Below are positions 34,226-44,925 of a DNA stretch of 64,000 nt, piece after piece (positions within the stretch are counted from its first letter, which is position 1; every line of letters starts with the position of its first letter). Below the pieces are notes generated by a model. The model was given only the letters and a program-made list of their open reading frames with translations. It was not told the DNA's origin and searched no databases. Origin of the DNA: Hanleya hanleyi (taxonomy: Eukaryota; Mollusca; Polyplacophora; Lepidopleurida; Hanleyidae); NCBI GenBank assembly GCA_036873755.1, contig JAVTVY010036923.1, positions 110,874-174,873 of the forward strand, given 5' to 3'. The translations under genes and the position numbers were made by a program.

Positions 34226-35460
34226 ATGTCGTGTACGTGTACGTTCTGTCAGAGAACTTTCTTTCGTCTCGATAGTATACTCAGACACATTCAATGCAAA
34301 TACAACCAAGAGACACCACCGAGTACCGCTATAGGTCCAACAAGTGGATTAGAGCATCCCTATGCGATGAGAGTGAGCGGCCTTACGGCATGTGGAAAGA
34401 GAGGTTCTGGGTGATAAAGGTCTTAGAGGAATGCGTGGCAACCCCAGCTCCGACATGTGTTATTTGGTGCAGCGCGCCTACGAAACTACAAGGTTACAGA
34501 ATGTGAGCTTCGTCCCCGGGATTCCTCACGACATAGACGAACCGTATTAATTTGACCCCGACCAGACCTACGTGGTAGTGCTAGATGATCTGATGAGTGC
34601 GCCCAAGGACAATTCACACGTTGCCGACTTGTTTACTAAAGGATCCCATCATCGGAATCTGTCCGTCATCTATTTGACTCAGAATCGCTTTCCTCAAGGG
34701 AATGCGTCGAGAGATATTGCCTTGAACTGTAAACACTTTCTGTTGTTCTCAAATCCCATCGACAGAGCACAAATCCGTGTGTTTTGGTAGTCGAATTCAT
34801 CCTCAGAACATCGACCATTTCATGCAGGTGTTTCAATGTGCGACAAGTCGTCCGTATGGCTACCTGTTCGTAGACTTAAAAGCTCATACTCCCGAAGATC
34901 GCCGGTTGCCGACCGACCTGTTACCCGGTGAGGGGTCACCACTACGTCATATACCCCTACACCATTCACCGAGTCCACACCTGGCAGCACCCGTTCAGCA
35001 GCAGCAGCCTGCTCCCATACAGCAGGTCCCCTTCATACCATCAGTCTCGGAATAACACCCAACCGTGAAGGAGCAACCCAAACCCGTGCAAGGGAATGAG
35101 CACAACGTGAACTGGTGGCTATGGCAGGATTTGTTCAAAGCTAGTATGGACGCGGAAATGGGCGAGACGTTGGAGGCCACAGGAAACAAGTTTCACCGCA
35201 AAAGGCTTTCGAAAGAGGAATCCGCGATTTTAGCCCATAACACATTGGCACCCAGACTACGACGGGCTTTAAGTCAGTAGTATGCTGACCTCCTGACCGA
35301 TATAAAATTTCTGGACAAGGACCCGGTCCATATGGAAATCGAAAGGACAGCGTCGATGTTGAAAACCTCGGGCATGAACTGGAAAGCGGCGTATGTCAGA
35401 GCAATAAGACAAAAGAAACATTTGTTCGAACGCATCATTAAGATCAAGAATAACACTATA
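34226..35460 (+). pseudogene. C2H2 finger/P-loop ATPase gene, right arm (multiple lesions)
   Basis: It starts at 34226 with a C2H2 finger (CTCTFCQRTF..., then SILRHIQCKY, where Tyr replaces the second His). The Walker A position reads GLTACGKR, so the key Thr of GKT is lost, and the frame stops at 34414. In another frame, 34572-34790 has VVLDDLM, a KGSHHRNLSVIYLTQN block (a candidate sensor) and NPIDRAQIRVF. It continues out of phase at 34777-35055 (YGYLFVDLKAHTPEDRR) to a stop where the left arm reads through. 35065-35460 gives the charged C-terminal part with one further stop. The segment missing from the left arm is present here. It reads outward, like its partner. Packaging-type ATPase is the best guess; a helicase-like or AAA+ role is the alternative. 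Confidence 0.65.
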
Positions 35461-35495
35461 AATAATCCACACGACACCATTCCCCTCATTTCACC

Positions 35496-35804
35496 ATGAG
35501 CACTACAGAGTCTACCTCGTTTGAATCCGGCAACGAGGATATTCTAGCCGAAGCGTTACGTCAAGCTAATGTCGATGCTATTATTGATACAGCTCAAGGC
35601 GGATCCACCGTTCAGCACCAGCGCATGCGTTGTCATCTTATCACGCTCAAAGGTGACATCCAATGGGTGACACGGGTATGTCTTCTGCTGCATAAGAAAC
35701 AAAAAGTACCCAATAATGATACCAACACAACTACCCGTGCCCAGAATCTGCTGACCCTGCATGAGGCATTTCAAACCTTTAAAATAATGATGTGCGTCCA
35801 ATGA
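35496..35804 (+). CDS. small acidic ORF, right arm (102 aa)
   Basis: The product opens MSTTESTSFESGNEDILAEA and has QANVDAIIDTAQGG and QHQRMRCHL in common with the left-arm copy; the tail (LLTLHEAFQTFKI) looks helical. It lies 36 bp after the end of the ATPase remnant on the same strand, so the two may once have been cotranscribed. No domain is recognised. It has no visible lesion, but every neighbouring gene is broken, so expression is doubtful. The unmodified TTAA at 35839 follows it. Confidence 0.5.
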   Translation: MSTTESTSFESGNEDILAEALRQANVDAIIDTAQGGSTVQHQRMRCHLITLKGDIQWVTRVCLLLHKKQKVPNNDTNTTTRAQNLLTLHEAFQTFKIMMCVQ

Positions 35805-35838
35805 TGATCGACAATGCATAAACCGTTAGGAGAGGACG

Positions 35839-35842
35839 TTAA
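35839..35842. other. empty TTAA site matching the left-arm MITE insertion
   Basis: GAGGACGTTAAGGTATTGAG is the undisturbed counterpart of the left-arm sequence interrupted by the MITE at 31606-32215. Confidence 0.88.
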
Positions 35843-35928
35843 GGTATTGAGACGCTCGTTGACTGGCGTTACCCTCTACAAAAGCAAGTGTATTCCCAAA
35901 ACACGCACAGTCGACTTCAATCATCAAC

Positions 35929-36290
35929 ATGAGTTATATATGCTCTGAACGCGAACGCACCTTCATCAGATATTACGATATGTTGCGACACCAGAAGACT
36001 TTCCATCCGAGGAGCCCACTGAGGAGAGAGATACAGAGACTGCTGCGAGTCTATTTACTGATACAGATAGCTTGATCTCAGATAGTCAGCATACACCCCA
36101 AGAAAGTGAGGACGAACCTACCGTTTGAGAGCGTATTGTGAGAGCAGCTATCAATATTCACGCTGCAGCGATTGAGGACGCCGGACAGGATAACTTGCAA
36201 CAGGCATACACCCAAATGCGTCCAAGCATCAGGAAAACAACCATGGCGATCTACGAACAGTATACACCCTACTACTGCTGGAAATGAAAG
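35929..36290 (+). pseudogene. second zinc-finger ORF, right arm (broken)
   Basis: The frame starts MSYICSERERTF at 35929 and keeps HQKTFH, so the finger has the first Cys but Arg where a second Cys is expected. About 5 bp are missing near 36010 relative to the left arm, which shifts the frame. A TGA follows at about 36125 in the original phase. Downstream, QAYTQM and AIYEQYTPYYCW-like stretches match the left arm. Its function was probably as for the left copy. Confidence 0.5.
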
Positions 36291-36684
36291 GCGACCCCAG
36301 GCACAGGTCCATTATGAAGACCAATCGTCACTTGGGAGAGGATATGGAGGCTACCACCCACCGAGGCCCTGGAATATGTGATCAGAATGCGCAAACAACT
36401 GTTTGGGGACACGCAGCCTGAACTATATCCTGGACTGCCCGACGACGATTAGAACAAAAGAATCAGAGCGAACATGGCCGAAGATTGAACTTTCTGAAAT
36501 GACGAATCCCGATTGTACAAGAGCATACTTGAAAACATACCAAACACGGCTACCCCAGCCTGGGTATGATATAATGGGTGAACTGTTTGAGCACTTATAA
36601 TCGTGTTGATCTTTCGCTTTTTATATATTCAAACCCAATCCTAAATTTACACACACCCACTAAGCCACCCTGCCTCGATCGGCA

Positions 36685-36795
36685 GGCCACCACCACCGGG
36701 CGTGAACGCCCAGCGATGGTGGTGGTGGTGTTGGGATCTGTACATATAGGGATGAACTCGTGTTCCACATCAGTCCATATGTATTTAGACTACTA
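36685..36795. repeat. CCACCACC hairpin module, right outer copy
   Basis: CACCACCGGGCGTGAACGCC, GGTGGTGGTGGTG, CTGTACATATAGGGATGAAC and TCCACATCAGTCCATATG occur in order, mirroring 30630-30755. Confidence 0.75.
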
Positions 36796-36844
36796 TGGGT
36801 CCATCTCAACCTCGAAACGTCCAGTTCAATGCCCGTTTTCTACT

Positions 36845-37590
36845 GCGCATGCGCAGACAGTCTATATTCCCATCCCACACCTATGGGTCCACCTCGAACT
36901 CCCCCCCTTTCTCCCAAAACACCCGTTACCATGCCATTTTCACACAACTCACTGTCTGCGCGTGCGCAGAATGAAAAAACGGACGACACACTAGCCTAGT
37001 CGGATGGTTCCCTACGAGAGCTTCACACTGATACCTCCCAGGATCCTATCGAACCAATAGTGGTCCACCCCGACCTAAAAACCTCCCTTCCCAAACACTT
37101 TTTCTAATGCGCATGCACAGAATGACGACAGTTCCATGTCATATCCATTCAGTCGAATCCTCTCCCACGAGTTCTTCACACTGATACCTTACTCGAGCCA
37201 ATCGGACCACTAGTGACCCATATCGGCCCCAAAATGTCTACTTTCATACACTTTGTCTACTGCGCATGCGCAGAATGACGTCAGTTCCACGTCGCATCCA
37301 TCCCGCCGGATGCTCCCCCACGAGTGTTTCACATTGATACCTCACTCGACCCAATCTGACCACTAGGGGGCCCTCTCGGCCCCAAAACGTCAATTCCAAT
37401 GCCCTTTTCCCAAAATTCCCTGTCTGCGCATGCGCAGATAGACGTCAATTCCACGTCACACGTATTCCGTCGGATGTTCCTTTTCGTATGCTTTACAATA
37501 ACACCTCACTTGACTTAATCGGATCACTAGGGTCCCCTCTCGCCTCCGTAACGTCCACCCCAGCGCTACTTACCCAGTGTGCATGCGCAC
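36845..37590 (+). repeat. right terminal array with GCGCATGCGC and TGACGTCA motifs
   Basis: Palindromes or close variants lie at 36845, 36958 (GCGCGTGCGC), 37109, 37262, 37426 and about 37577, spaced ~110-165 bp. Several are followed at once by AGAATGACGTCAGTTCCACG or a variant, so an NRF1-type site is coupled to a CRE-type octamer. The units are inverted copies of the left array. Confidence 0.8.
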
Positions 37591-38109
37591 AGTGGCTTTT
37601 CCAAAAAAATTCAACCAGTGGCTTTGCGACCCCTATCATCGTGTTCTACGTGGTGAGACGAAAAAAGCAAGATCTCACAACTCATACCGCAAATGACCAT
37701 GCGTGAGTTCCATTAGGTTAAACACTGTCTACTCCGCATAGATTAACATTGGAAGTTACTGGGGTCTTGTATGTAGGGGAAGATCACTCTTGTTGACGTG
37801 GCCGGATGTCACCGGAAATGACCTGGATGTGACCTTTGACCCGGATGTGACCTTTGACCGGATGTGACGTCAGCATTACGTGACACTACAGTCATAATTT
37901 TTGAGCCACAGTTTTGCACGGGAATTTAGCCTCTTCCTACTACTAACCATTTTCACAGCAATTTGTCAGCCTGAATGTTTGCAGTGGAAACAGCTTCTTA
38001 ACGGAGTTTTGGAAATTAGATACAGCTGATGAAAAACGATCGTGGAGGCATCCTATTTGCACCCAGAGTAAAGGAAACATTCATTATTTCAATAAATATT
38101 ATTCACAAG

Positions 38110-38490
38110 CAATATACTGTGAATAGGTATCCACATACCAAATAATGTGTCAAGTCATTCTAACTGCACTGTGTGGATACGAAATCTGGATCTGACCTCC
38201 CGATGGTACCATAAATGGGTGTAGCCTATGTGGAAAGAGCACAACAGAAAGCGACATCTTGAAACAAGATACTAACATTATCAAAATTGGAGAGATTCCC
38301 TTCAGGGGATCTAACTTTTGGGGCCCAGAAACAAGATGTCAAGTTGGTACAAGATGGTGCCACGAAAGTTATACGTGAATGAATGCGATTCCAGGAGACA
38401 TCTTGTGACATGATATCCACATTTGCAAGAATCCAATTAGTCGTACTATTTTTAATTTTCGAGAATTTGCTCAAGGTGGAGACATCTATG
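38110..38490 (+). repeat. degenerate ~155-bp tandem array, left part
   Basis: Three diverged units share 'TATCCACAT', 'CAAATAATGTGTCAAGTCAT'/'GCAAGAATCCAATTAGTCGT' and 'GACATCTTG' landmarks. They resemble, at low similarity, the minisatellite units at 2520 and 57330. The array is interrupted by the foldback at 38493-40299 and resumes at 40330. Confidence 0.55.
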
Positions 38491-38492
38491 GG

Positions 38493-40299
38493 TATGGAAG
38501 GCCAAATGTCCAAATAATCAGAAACTCACAGTTATTGAATCGAAAACCGAAGTTTTCAAACAGAAAACTTAAGTTATCAAAGAGAAAACCATGGTTTTCG
38601 AATCGAAAACTTAAGTTTACGGTCGAAAACCTAGGTTATCTACCACATAACCCCGAGTTTCTCTTTCCTTAACCTCGAGTCTCTATTTCTCAACACAGAA
38701 AATCACAGTTGTCACTAGAAAACTTAAGTTATCGAACCGAAAACCTAGGTTTCCGAATTAATAACTAAAGTTTACGGTCGAAAACCTAGGTTATCTAGCA
38801 GACAACCCCGAGTTTCTCTTTCAATTTCGAGTTTCTCTTTTATTTTTGGACATTCGTGTAGAAAACTTAAGTTATCAATCGATAACTTAGGTTTTCGAAT
38901 TTGCGATTGTCGTAAAGTGAAACTCGACTAACTAACTTCGAGTTTTGATATCCGGGTACTGAGGGTTGCGCGCCCTTTCCCGCATGTTGACTGATCAAAA
39001 CGTCAGACAGAACCACACAATCAACATGTATTCAACAAAAGGATTACTGAGATTATTTATTCAATGTAGACTATCCTGTATGACGCAAGCATTATCAAAG
39101 ACTGGGTATTGGTACTCTGAACTAGGACTTTAATCAGTCTAATAGCTATATATATATGCTGCAGACTGAATTGGGGGAAATAATCTAGTTGAAATTCAGC
39201 TATCCGGTCAAACTGACTGACCGACATAAGACAGGTCAATGTAATTCACACCAGAAAGGCACATTTAGTGATATGTAGGTAGCTACTTTCGAGAATACTT
39301 CGGTGACACACATGCTGTCTCTGGGTCGATTAATACAGGCAGTAAATGTTATATCAGTGTGAGCAATTTGATTCCGTATAATTAATTTCGCCACGTGGTT
39401 ATCTCTGCATTTCTGATTGGTCAACAATCGGAAAAGGCGCGAATCCCAGAGTACCCGGATATCGAAAAGTCGAGTTTCACTTCACGACACCCATCAATTC
39501 GAAAACCTAGGTTCTACACGAATGTCCAAAAATAAAAGAGAAACTCGAAATTGAAAGAGAAACTCGCGGCGGTTGTCTGCTAGATAACCTAGGTTTTCGG
39601 CCGTAAACTTAAGTTATCAATTTGAAAACCTAGGTTTTCGATTCGATAATGTTGGCATTTGTGGGAAGTTGATGCTGGGTCGACATCGGGCCTTACAGAG
39701 TAGTCTTTTGTGTTAAATGCCGTCATTTACATCTGACGACGATACAGCTCACCAATCTCCAATGTACGAGTTGTCACAGCGAAACAGCTCACCAATTACC
39801 AGTATACGAGTTGTCAGAGCATTTCCATCATAGCTCTCTAGATTTGTATCTAATACCGCTTATGCCGGTGCTAGGGGCCGTGTGGTCATATCATCCAAGT
39901 TGCCACATGCACAAGTACAACAAAAGCGTACCTGAGATACAACACATTTCACGAATCGTTAGATTCTTGGTATGTGCTTTAGAATAGGTTAACCAGAAGA
40001 CTATTGTGTGAAGTCATGTGACGCAGTCAGTATGTCGGCACCTCTTCCCACTTCCCTTATATGTGTTGTAATTCTAGTGACAACTGTGATTTTCGGTGTT
40101 GAGAAATAGAAACTCGAGGTTAAGGAAAGAGAAACTTGGGGTTATGTGGTAGATAACATAGGTTTTCGACCGTAAACTTAAGTTTTCGATTCGAAAATCA
40201 TGGTTTTCTCTTTGATAACTTAAGTTTCTGATTGAAAGCTTAGGTTTTCGATTCAATAACTGTGAGTTTCTGATTATTTGGGCATTTGGCCTTCCATAT
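38493..40299. mobile_element. large foldback element with AAAACCTAGGTTTTC palindromes
   Basis: The ends (TATGGAAGGCCAAATGTCCA at the left, the complement at the right) pair, and pairing continues for ~230 bp through CAAATAATCAGAAACTCACA. A second pairing block (38716-38990 with 39430-39655) continues inward. A 415-bp segment (39656 to about 40070) has no partner and looks like a later insertion in the right arm. Both arms are dense in AAAACTTAAGTTTTC and AAAACCTAGGTTTTC palindromes separated by GAGTTTCTCTTT. The ~440-bp loop and the whole element lack coding frames. Confidence 0.75.
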
Positions 40300-40329
40300 A
40301 TGGGTGTTTGTGAAAGGAATGCAATACCG

Positions 40330-40790
40330 AATGATATCTTGTACGAGACCACCAAGTCCACGTACCAAATTTGGGATGAATCCATTAGGGCGTTATAACT
40401 TTGGTGTTCAGAAAGAAATGTCAAGTGGTTTCACTTATAGTCATATCTTAATGAAATACGATTCCATACGACGGCATCTTATAATCTGATATCCATGTTT
40501 GCAAGAATTCATTCAGTCCATTTTTATTGTTGGGAAATAAAATATGAAGCTGGTCAAATGTGGCGTCACATTTGGGTATACGTGAATAGCGATCCCAATA
40601 AATACATTGTGACATTCTATATGAACAACTTGCAAAGAATGTGATATGGCATCTAATTTTAGTGTCTGGAAATGTAATTTCAGAATAGCCTCTATGTGGT
40701 GCAAACTATGGGTGAGTATGTGGACGGAAAGGAATCGCAGTCGACAGTTTGTGCCATAATATCCGCACAACAAAGTTGAAAAGAGTCGGC
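40330..40790 (+). repeat. degenerate ~155-bp tandem array, right part
   Basis: About three diverged units continue the array seen at 38110-38490: 'CGTACCAAATTTGGGATGAA', 'GATATCCATGTTTGCAAGAA' and 'ACTTGCAAAGAATGTGATAT' occur at roughly 150-bp spacing, and GTGGACGGAAAGGAATCG comes near the end. Confidence 0.55.
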
Positions 40791-40908
40791 TATGGGATTG
40801 AAGTAGTGGAAAAAGCTAAATTCTGTCCCAAGGAAATTTAGGGTGAGGGTGATGACATCGTGGAGTGACGTAAAGGTTTAAAAACATTAAATACAAAACT
40901 GTGCTATC

Positions 40909-42682
40909 ATGGGTGATTTTAATATCGATCTCTTCAAAACTGAACGACATGGGCCTTCTAAAAACTTTCTCGAGCTTATAAAGTCCCATTACTTCTTCCC
41001 GCAAATTACAAAACCTACAAGGATCAAATCGAATTCCGCAACCCTAATAGATAACATATTCCTCAATTTTCACGAGGAAAGTTTAGCATCCGGAATACTG
41101 CTCACTGATATTACTGATCACTTTCCCATCTTCCAAATTAACGAGTCCCAATCACGAGCACCTCTAAACGATTTTCAAATAATATCTCGTGATACCTCTC
41201 CTAAAAAAAAAGCGTTGTTTGCAGAAAAAATTAAGAATATTAGCTGGGTGTCCGTGACAAACGAAGATACAGACGTTCAGAAGTCCATGGACATGTTTTT
41301 AAATGAATTTAATCCTCAATACAACGTGTGTTTTCCTCTTATAGCAAAATCTCCAACTAAGCCTCAAACTAATAAACCCTGGATAACCTCTGGCATACTA
41401 AGATCAATCAGAGGAAAAATAGACTTTACAGGTTACATATACCAAGAACAGGCCCTGATATAACCCACGAATACAAGCAATAGCTAAACAGATTAACCCA
41501 TACCTTGAGAACGGCAAAGAAAAAGTACTTTGAACAGAGATTCAATGATTACAATCATGATATCGAAAATACTTGGAAAATTCTCAACGAGCTTATGAAC
41601 CGTAAAAAGGCATCGAGCCCTAGACAATTTAAGATTGCTGGTGAAGAAATCAACGATCCCTACATGATCTCCAACAATTTAAATCTCCAACAATCAGCAC
41701 TGTGGCATCTGAACTCGCGTCTCAAATCCCAAACCGTACCGTTGACTTCAGAGAGTATCTCACTGGTGATTGCCAACAAAATTTCCGTCTTGAACGCTGT
41801 ACTTCTGAAGAAGTAAGTGAAGTGTTGCTCAATCTAAAGAATAGTGCCACGGGTATTGATGACATACGTATTTCCTTGATAAAACCGTTTGCAAGTATTA
41901 TATCTATCCCTTTGTGTCACATCATAAATATTTCTTTTGAATCTGGAAAAGTCCCAGATACCATGAAAATCGCCAAGATTACACTTATTTACAAAGCTGG
42001 AGAGAAAAATCTTGTAAATAATTATCGACCCATATCAGTACTACCCTGCTTTAGTAAGATCCTTGAGAAATTAGTAGTTATAAGATTGCTAGATTTTCTG
42101 GAAGACAATACTATTCTGTGCCCCAACCAGTTTGGTTTTAGAGCTAATCATTCGACTTCCCTAGCTGTCCTATCACTGTACGAACACTTGGTATCTGCAA
42201 GGGAATCTAAACAGTATAGCATTACCACTTTTCTCGACCTTTCAAAAGCGTTTGATACTGTAAACCACGATATTTTATTGACTAAATTGGATTACTACGG
42301 TTTGCGAGGTATCTGCAACGACTGGTTCCGAAGTTATTTAACATCACGATCCTAGTGCGTTTCATACAATAACACATTATCATCATTCAGACGTATTACT
42401 TGTGCAGTACCTCAAGGCTCAATTCTTGGCCCTATACTTTTCCTACTGTATATAAATGGCATTAACAGTGTTACACGACTACTTAATATTATCATCTTTG
42501 CTGATGACACAAGTGTTACATTGTCCGACGGTGATCCAACACTGCTAGCCGACACCATGACAACTCAGTTGGACAAGCTAAACAACTGGTTCTCCTGTAA
42601 TAATTTATCCCTGAATATTAAAAAGACGAAATTTATGTTTTTCAAACCTTCAAAAAGATGCAATTATGCTGATGTACCCAAA
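40909..42682 (+). pseudogene. LINE ORF2 part 1: endonuclease end and reverse transcriptase
   Basis: The first frame (40909-41463) opens with GDFNIDLF and contains the TLIDNIF and ITDHFPIF blocks of an AP-endonuclease C-terminal half. The frame then shifts twice. The third frame (41702-42355, continuing after a TAG to the insertion) holds RT motifs: [61 protein letters not shown] and the catalytic FADDTS. The protein would copy LINE RNA at the target by target-primed reverse transcription. Two frameshifts and one in-frame TAG disable it. CR1/L2 or Jockey-like membership is inferred from motif style. Confidence 0.85.
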
Positions 42683-42686
42683 ATAT

Positions 42687-44913
42687 TGTAGCGGTTTCTT
42701 AAGGGCTAAGTCCCCCTATTGATAAAATCGGTTTAACCACCAATGTTCTTGAATGCTGCCACCACCTATTTTTCACATCAAATAGGAAAGTAACTGGATT
42801 TCTTGTATCCTTATCTTGACTTCTTCTCCGGAGACGCCGCTACCAACTGGATTCGGATTCTAACCTTTGTCCTTAATATCTTTCACCTGCTGCTTCGCTT
42901 TCGTTGTATCAGAATTCTGTCTTCCAGCTTAATTCATTTAGGATGACACACTTTTGTAACCATTCTATACTAATCTTGTTTTGTAACCTTCAGGGTAACA
43001 CAGTTTCCATCTATTGAACAGTATCACAATAACCAACGTCAAGTCCAATTTTGCAGTTCAACAAATAGAGAATCTCGGTTTATTATTTGATCAATAGAAT
43101 ATATACAGTTCATCTGAAGATTAAATTCCATTCGATGTCATCCGTTGTGAAAGTTAATTTTTATCAACAAATATTCCTGAATTAATTTAACGGTAAATAA
43201 TTTTCTCACTCTGGACTTCCCTTGGTGACACTTGGTAAGTATGGAGAGATATGGCGAAAATGGTCTGGAAACCTTAATGTCCCTAATTGGTAACCATTTC
43301 AATGGTGACAGTTCTGTAAACAGGTAAATGATGACGGAAATTCTGAAGAAATGCTCAAAATGTCAAAATTACAATGTAATCAGGTGCCTGGTTACTTTAC
43401 TGTAATTAATTATCCAAAGTCTGAGGTTAATTTGGCTTGAAATAGGAAGTACAGCTGTTGTAATCCTCTATGGTGACAAATGCTGACGGATGGTGACAAA
43501 TGGTGACATGTAACCATATGGTGACATGAGGGTTACAAATAATTTCTTGTAATCTTTAGTCCAAATATTTACTTCTTCTATCTGTATTATGATTCTCCAT
43601 GTTATTTGACTGGCAGGCAGCACTTCTGTGTTGTACCCCGAAGAGACTCCGAGATCGTCTTGCCTATATATACGGTCGAGCTTTCTTTTATAGGTTTTTG
43701 GTCGCTAACCATGACGTAAGTTGCTATGGCCTGAAAGCCAGCGTGAATAATAACGAACGTTTTGATTGGCCGAAATAATAAAATTACGTCACATAACTTT
43801 CAAAAGGCGGCGGACATGCAATGTGTGCAGTCGACAACTTTGATAGAAAACAGGTGTTTTTAGACGGCCAGAAAGTGATAAATTTTGGAAAATCATATGC
43901 CAAGTTATATATGGTTTTGAAGCCCGTATCCTGAACTTGATTACTATGACAATAACTATTGACAAGAACGCTTCCAAACGGACGATGGATCAAATCTCTT
44001 GCACCGAAAATCACGCTTGCACGGAAAAGTACAAGACGATAACATGTGAACTTTTCATCTCGCTGTCTGCATCATTTACAGGGAACTTACGGGAAAATTT
44101 CTCAAAACAAGCCATAATTCTTACGTCAAGGTAAGCCAAGTATCTATAATTTCATATCATATCAATAATCAGTGCCAAAAATATCTCTAACCATGACCAA
44201 ATACAATTTTTCCTGAAGTTTCAGACTCGGCGTTCGTTATCACAACAAATGGCGAAGGCACAGAATTGTTGACAATCTCAAGAGTCGGCCAATTATTGAA
44301 AAATTCATAACTCGTAAAATACTTGATCTAAAATCTTGACACGTCAAGACAAGATCATCCAGTAGTCTAAGTTTCATGTCCTAAATGGATATTGCCTGAT
44401 ATAAATTACAACAGTTTTAATTTTGCATTTATTTATCGCTAAAAATGACTCTGACACGCATCTTTCCATGCTAACATGTACCGCGAAGTGCTGCAAAATC
44501 CGTGTCAACTTCAAAAATCTATATCTCCGAAAATACTGAACCAAAATTGTTGCTAGTTCAGGACAATGTTCCCTAACATGTGTACTTCCTACTTCTAGCG
44601 GGAATTTTCGTTATAAATTTTATAAATCAGTTAAACTTACAATTTAGTTCGGTGGGGGTCCAAAGAGTTGCTGACTCCAATGCGTTCGACGTAGCGCGTG
44701 CAGTAGTCGGCAAAACAACCCGAGATCAAAGAAGAGTGCTAAAAATAGATGGGGGTCTGGAAGAGGGGATTTGTTTACAATTATCTTTCAACTGTACTAT
44801 TACTATTTGTCGAGAAGTTCCTAATATGTATATTATTTGGTCATAAGCCAAATATAAACCCATAGATAATGTTTATTATTTACTATAAAATATTATCATC
44901 TATTTTCGCCACA
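42687..44913 (-). repeat. 3' LTR of the gypsy element
   Basis: This 2227-bp repeat equals 52037-54263 at an offset of exactly 9350. It begins TGTAGCGG and ends CGCCACA as read on the plus strand. Candidate signals on the minus strand are a TATA box at 43665-43672 and AATAAA at 43079-43084. Open frames inside the LTR (e.g. 43784-44014, 43937-44134, 44580-44846) are duplicated in the other LTR and show no domain; I do not call them genes. Confidence 0.95.
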
Positions 44914-44925
44914 CTACCCCCTGCT
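44914..44925 (-). promoter_or_regulatory. polypurine-type tract next to the 3' LTR
   Basis: On the minus strand AGCAGGGGGTAG abuts the 3' LTR, where plus-strand DNA synthesis is primed. It is short and has two pyrimidines, so it is a candidate only. Confidence 0.6.

Larger units (their letters stand above)
29455..37946. mobile_element. 8.5-kb palindromic element: two head-to-head copies of a virus-like or transposon unit
   Basis: The left arm (29455 to about 33985) is the diverged reverse complement of the right arm (about 33995 to 37946). Outer ends pair from TAGGAAGAGGCTAAATTCCC at the left to GGGAATTTAGCCTCTTCCTA at the right. Moving inward, both arms hold GGTCACATCCGG-type subterminal motifs, ~155-bp repeats with GCGCATGCGC, a CCACCACC-rich hairpin module, a second zinc-finger ORF, a small acidic ORF, a C2H2/P-loop ATPase gene, and a second copy of the hairpin module. 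The centre (about 33900-34100) has GAGCTCTGAG and one GCGCATGCG motif per side. All genes read outward. No transposase, integrase or polymerase gene is visible. Boundaries are set by arm similarity; no target-site duplication was found. Confidence 0.8.

Noticed and set aside
29455..37946. Polinton/Maverick identification
   Set aside because: No protein-primed polymerase, retroviral-type integrase, protease or capsid gene is visible; only an ATPase of broadly similar type, so the name is not justified.
43784..44846. Open frames inside the LTR (and their copies at 53134-54196) as genes
   Set aside because: They are duplicated only because the LTRs are; no domain, overlapping strands, and no sign of coding constraint.
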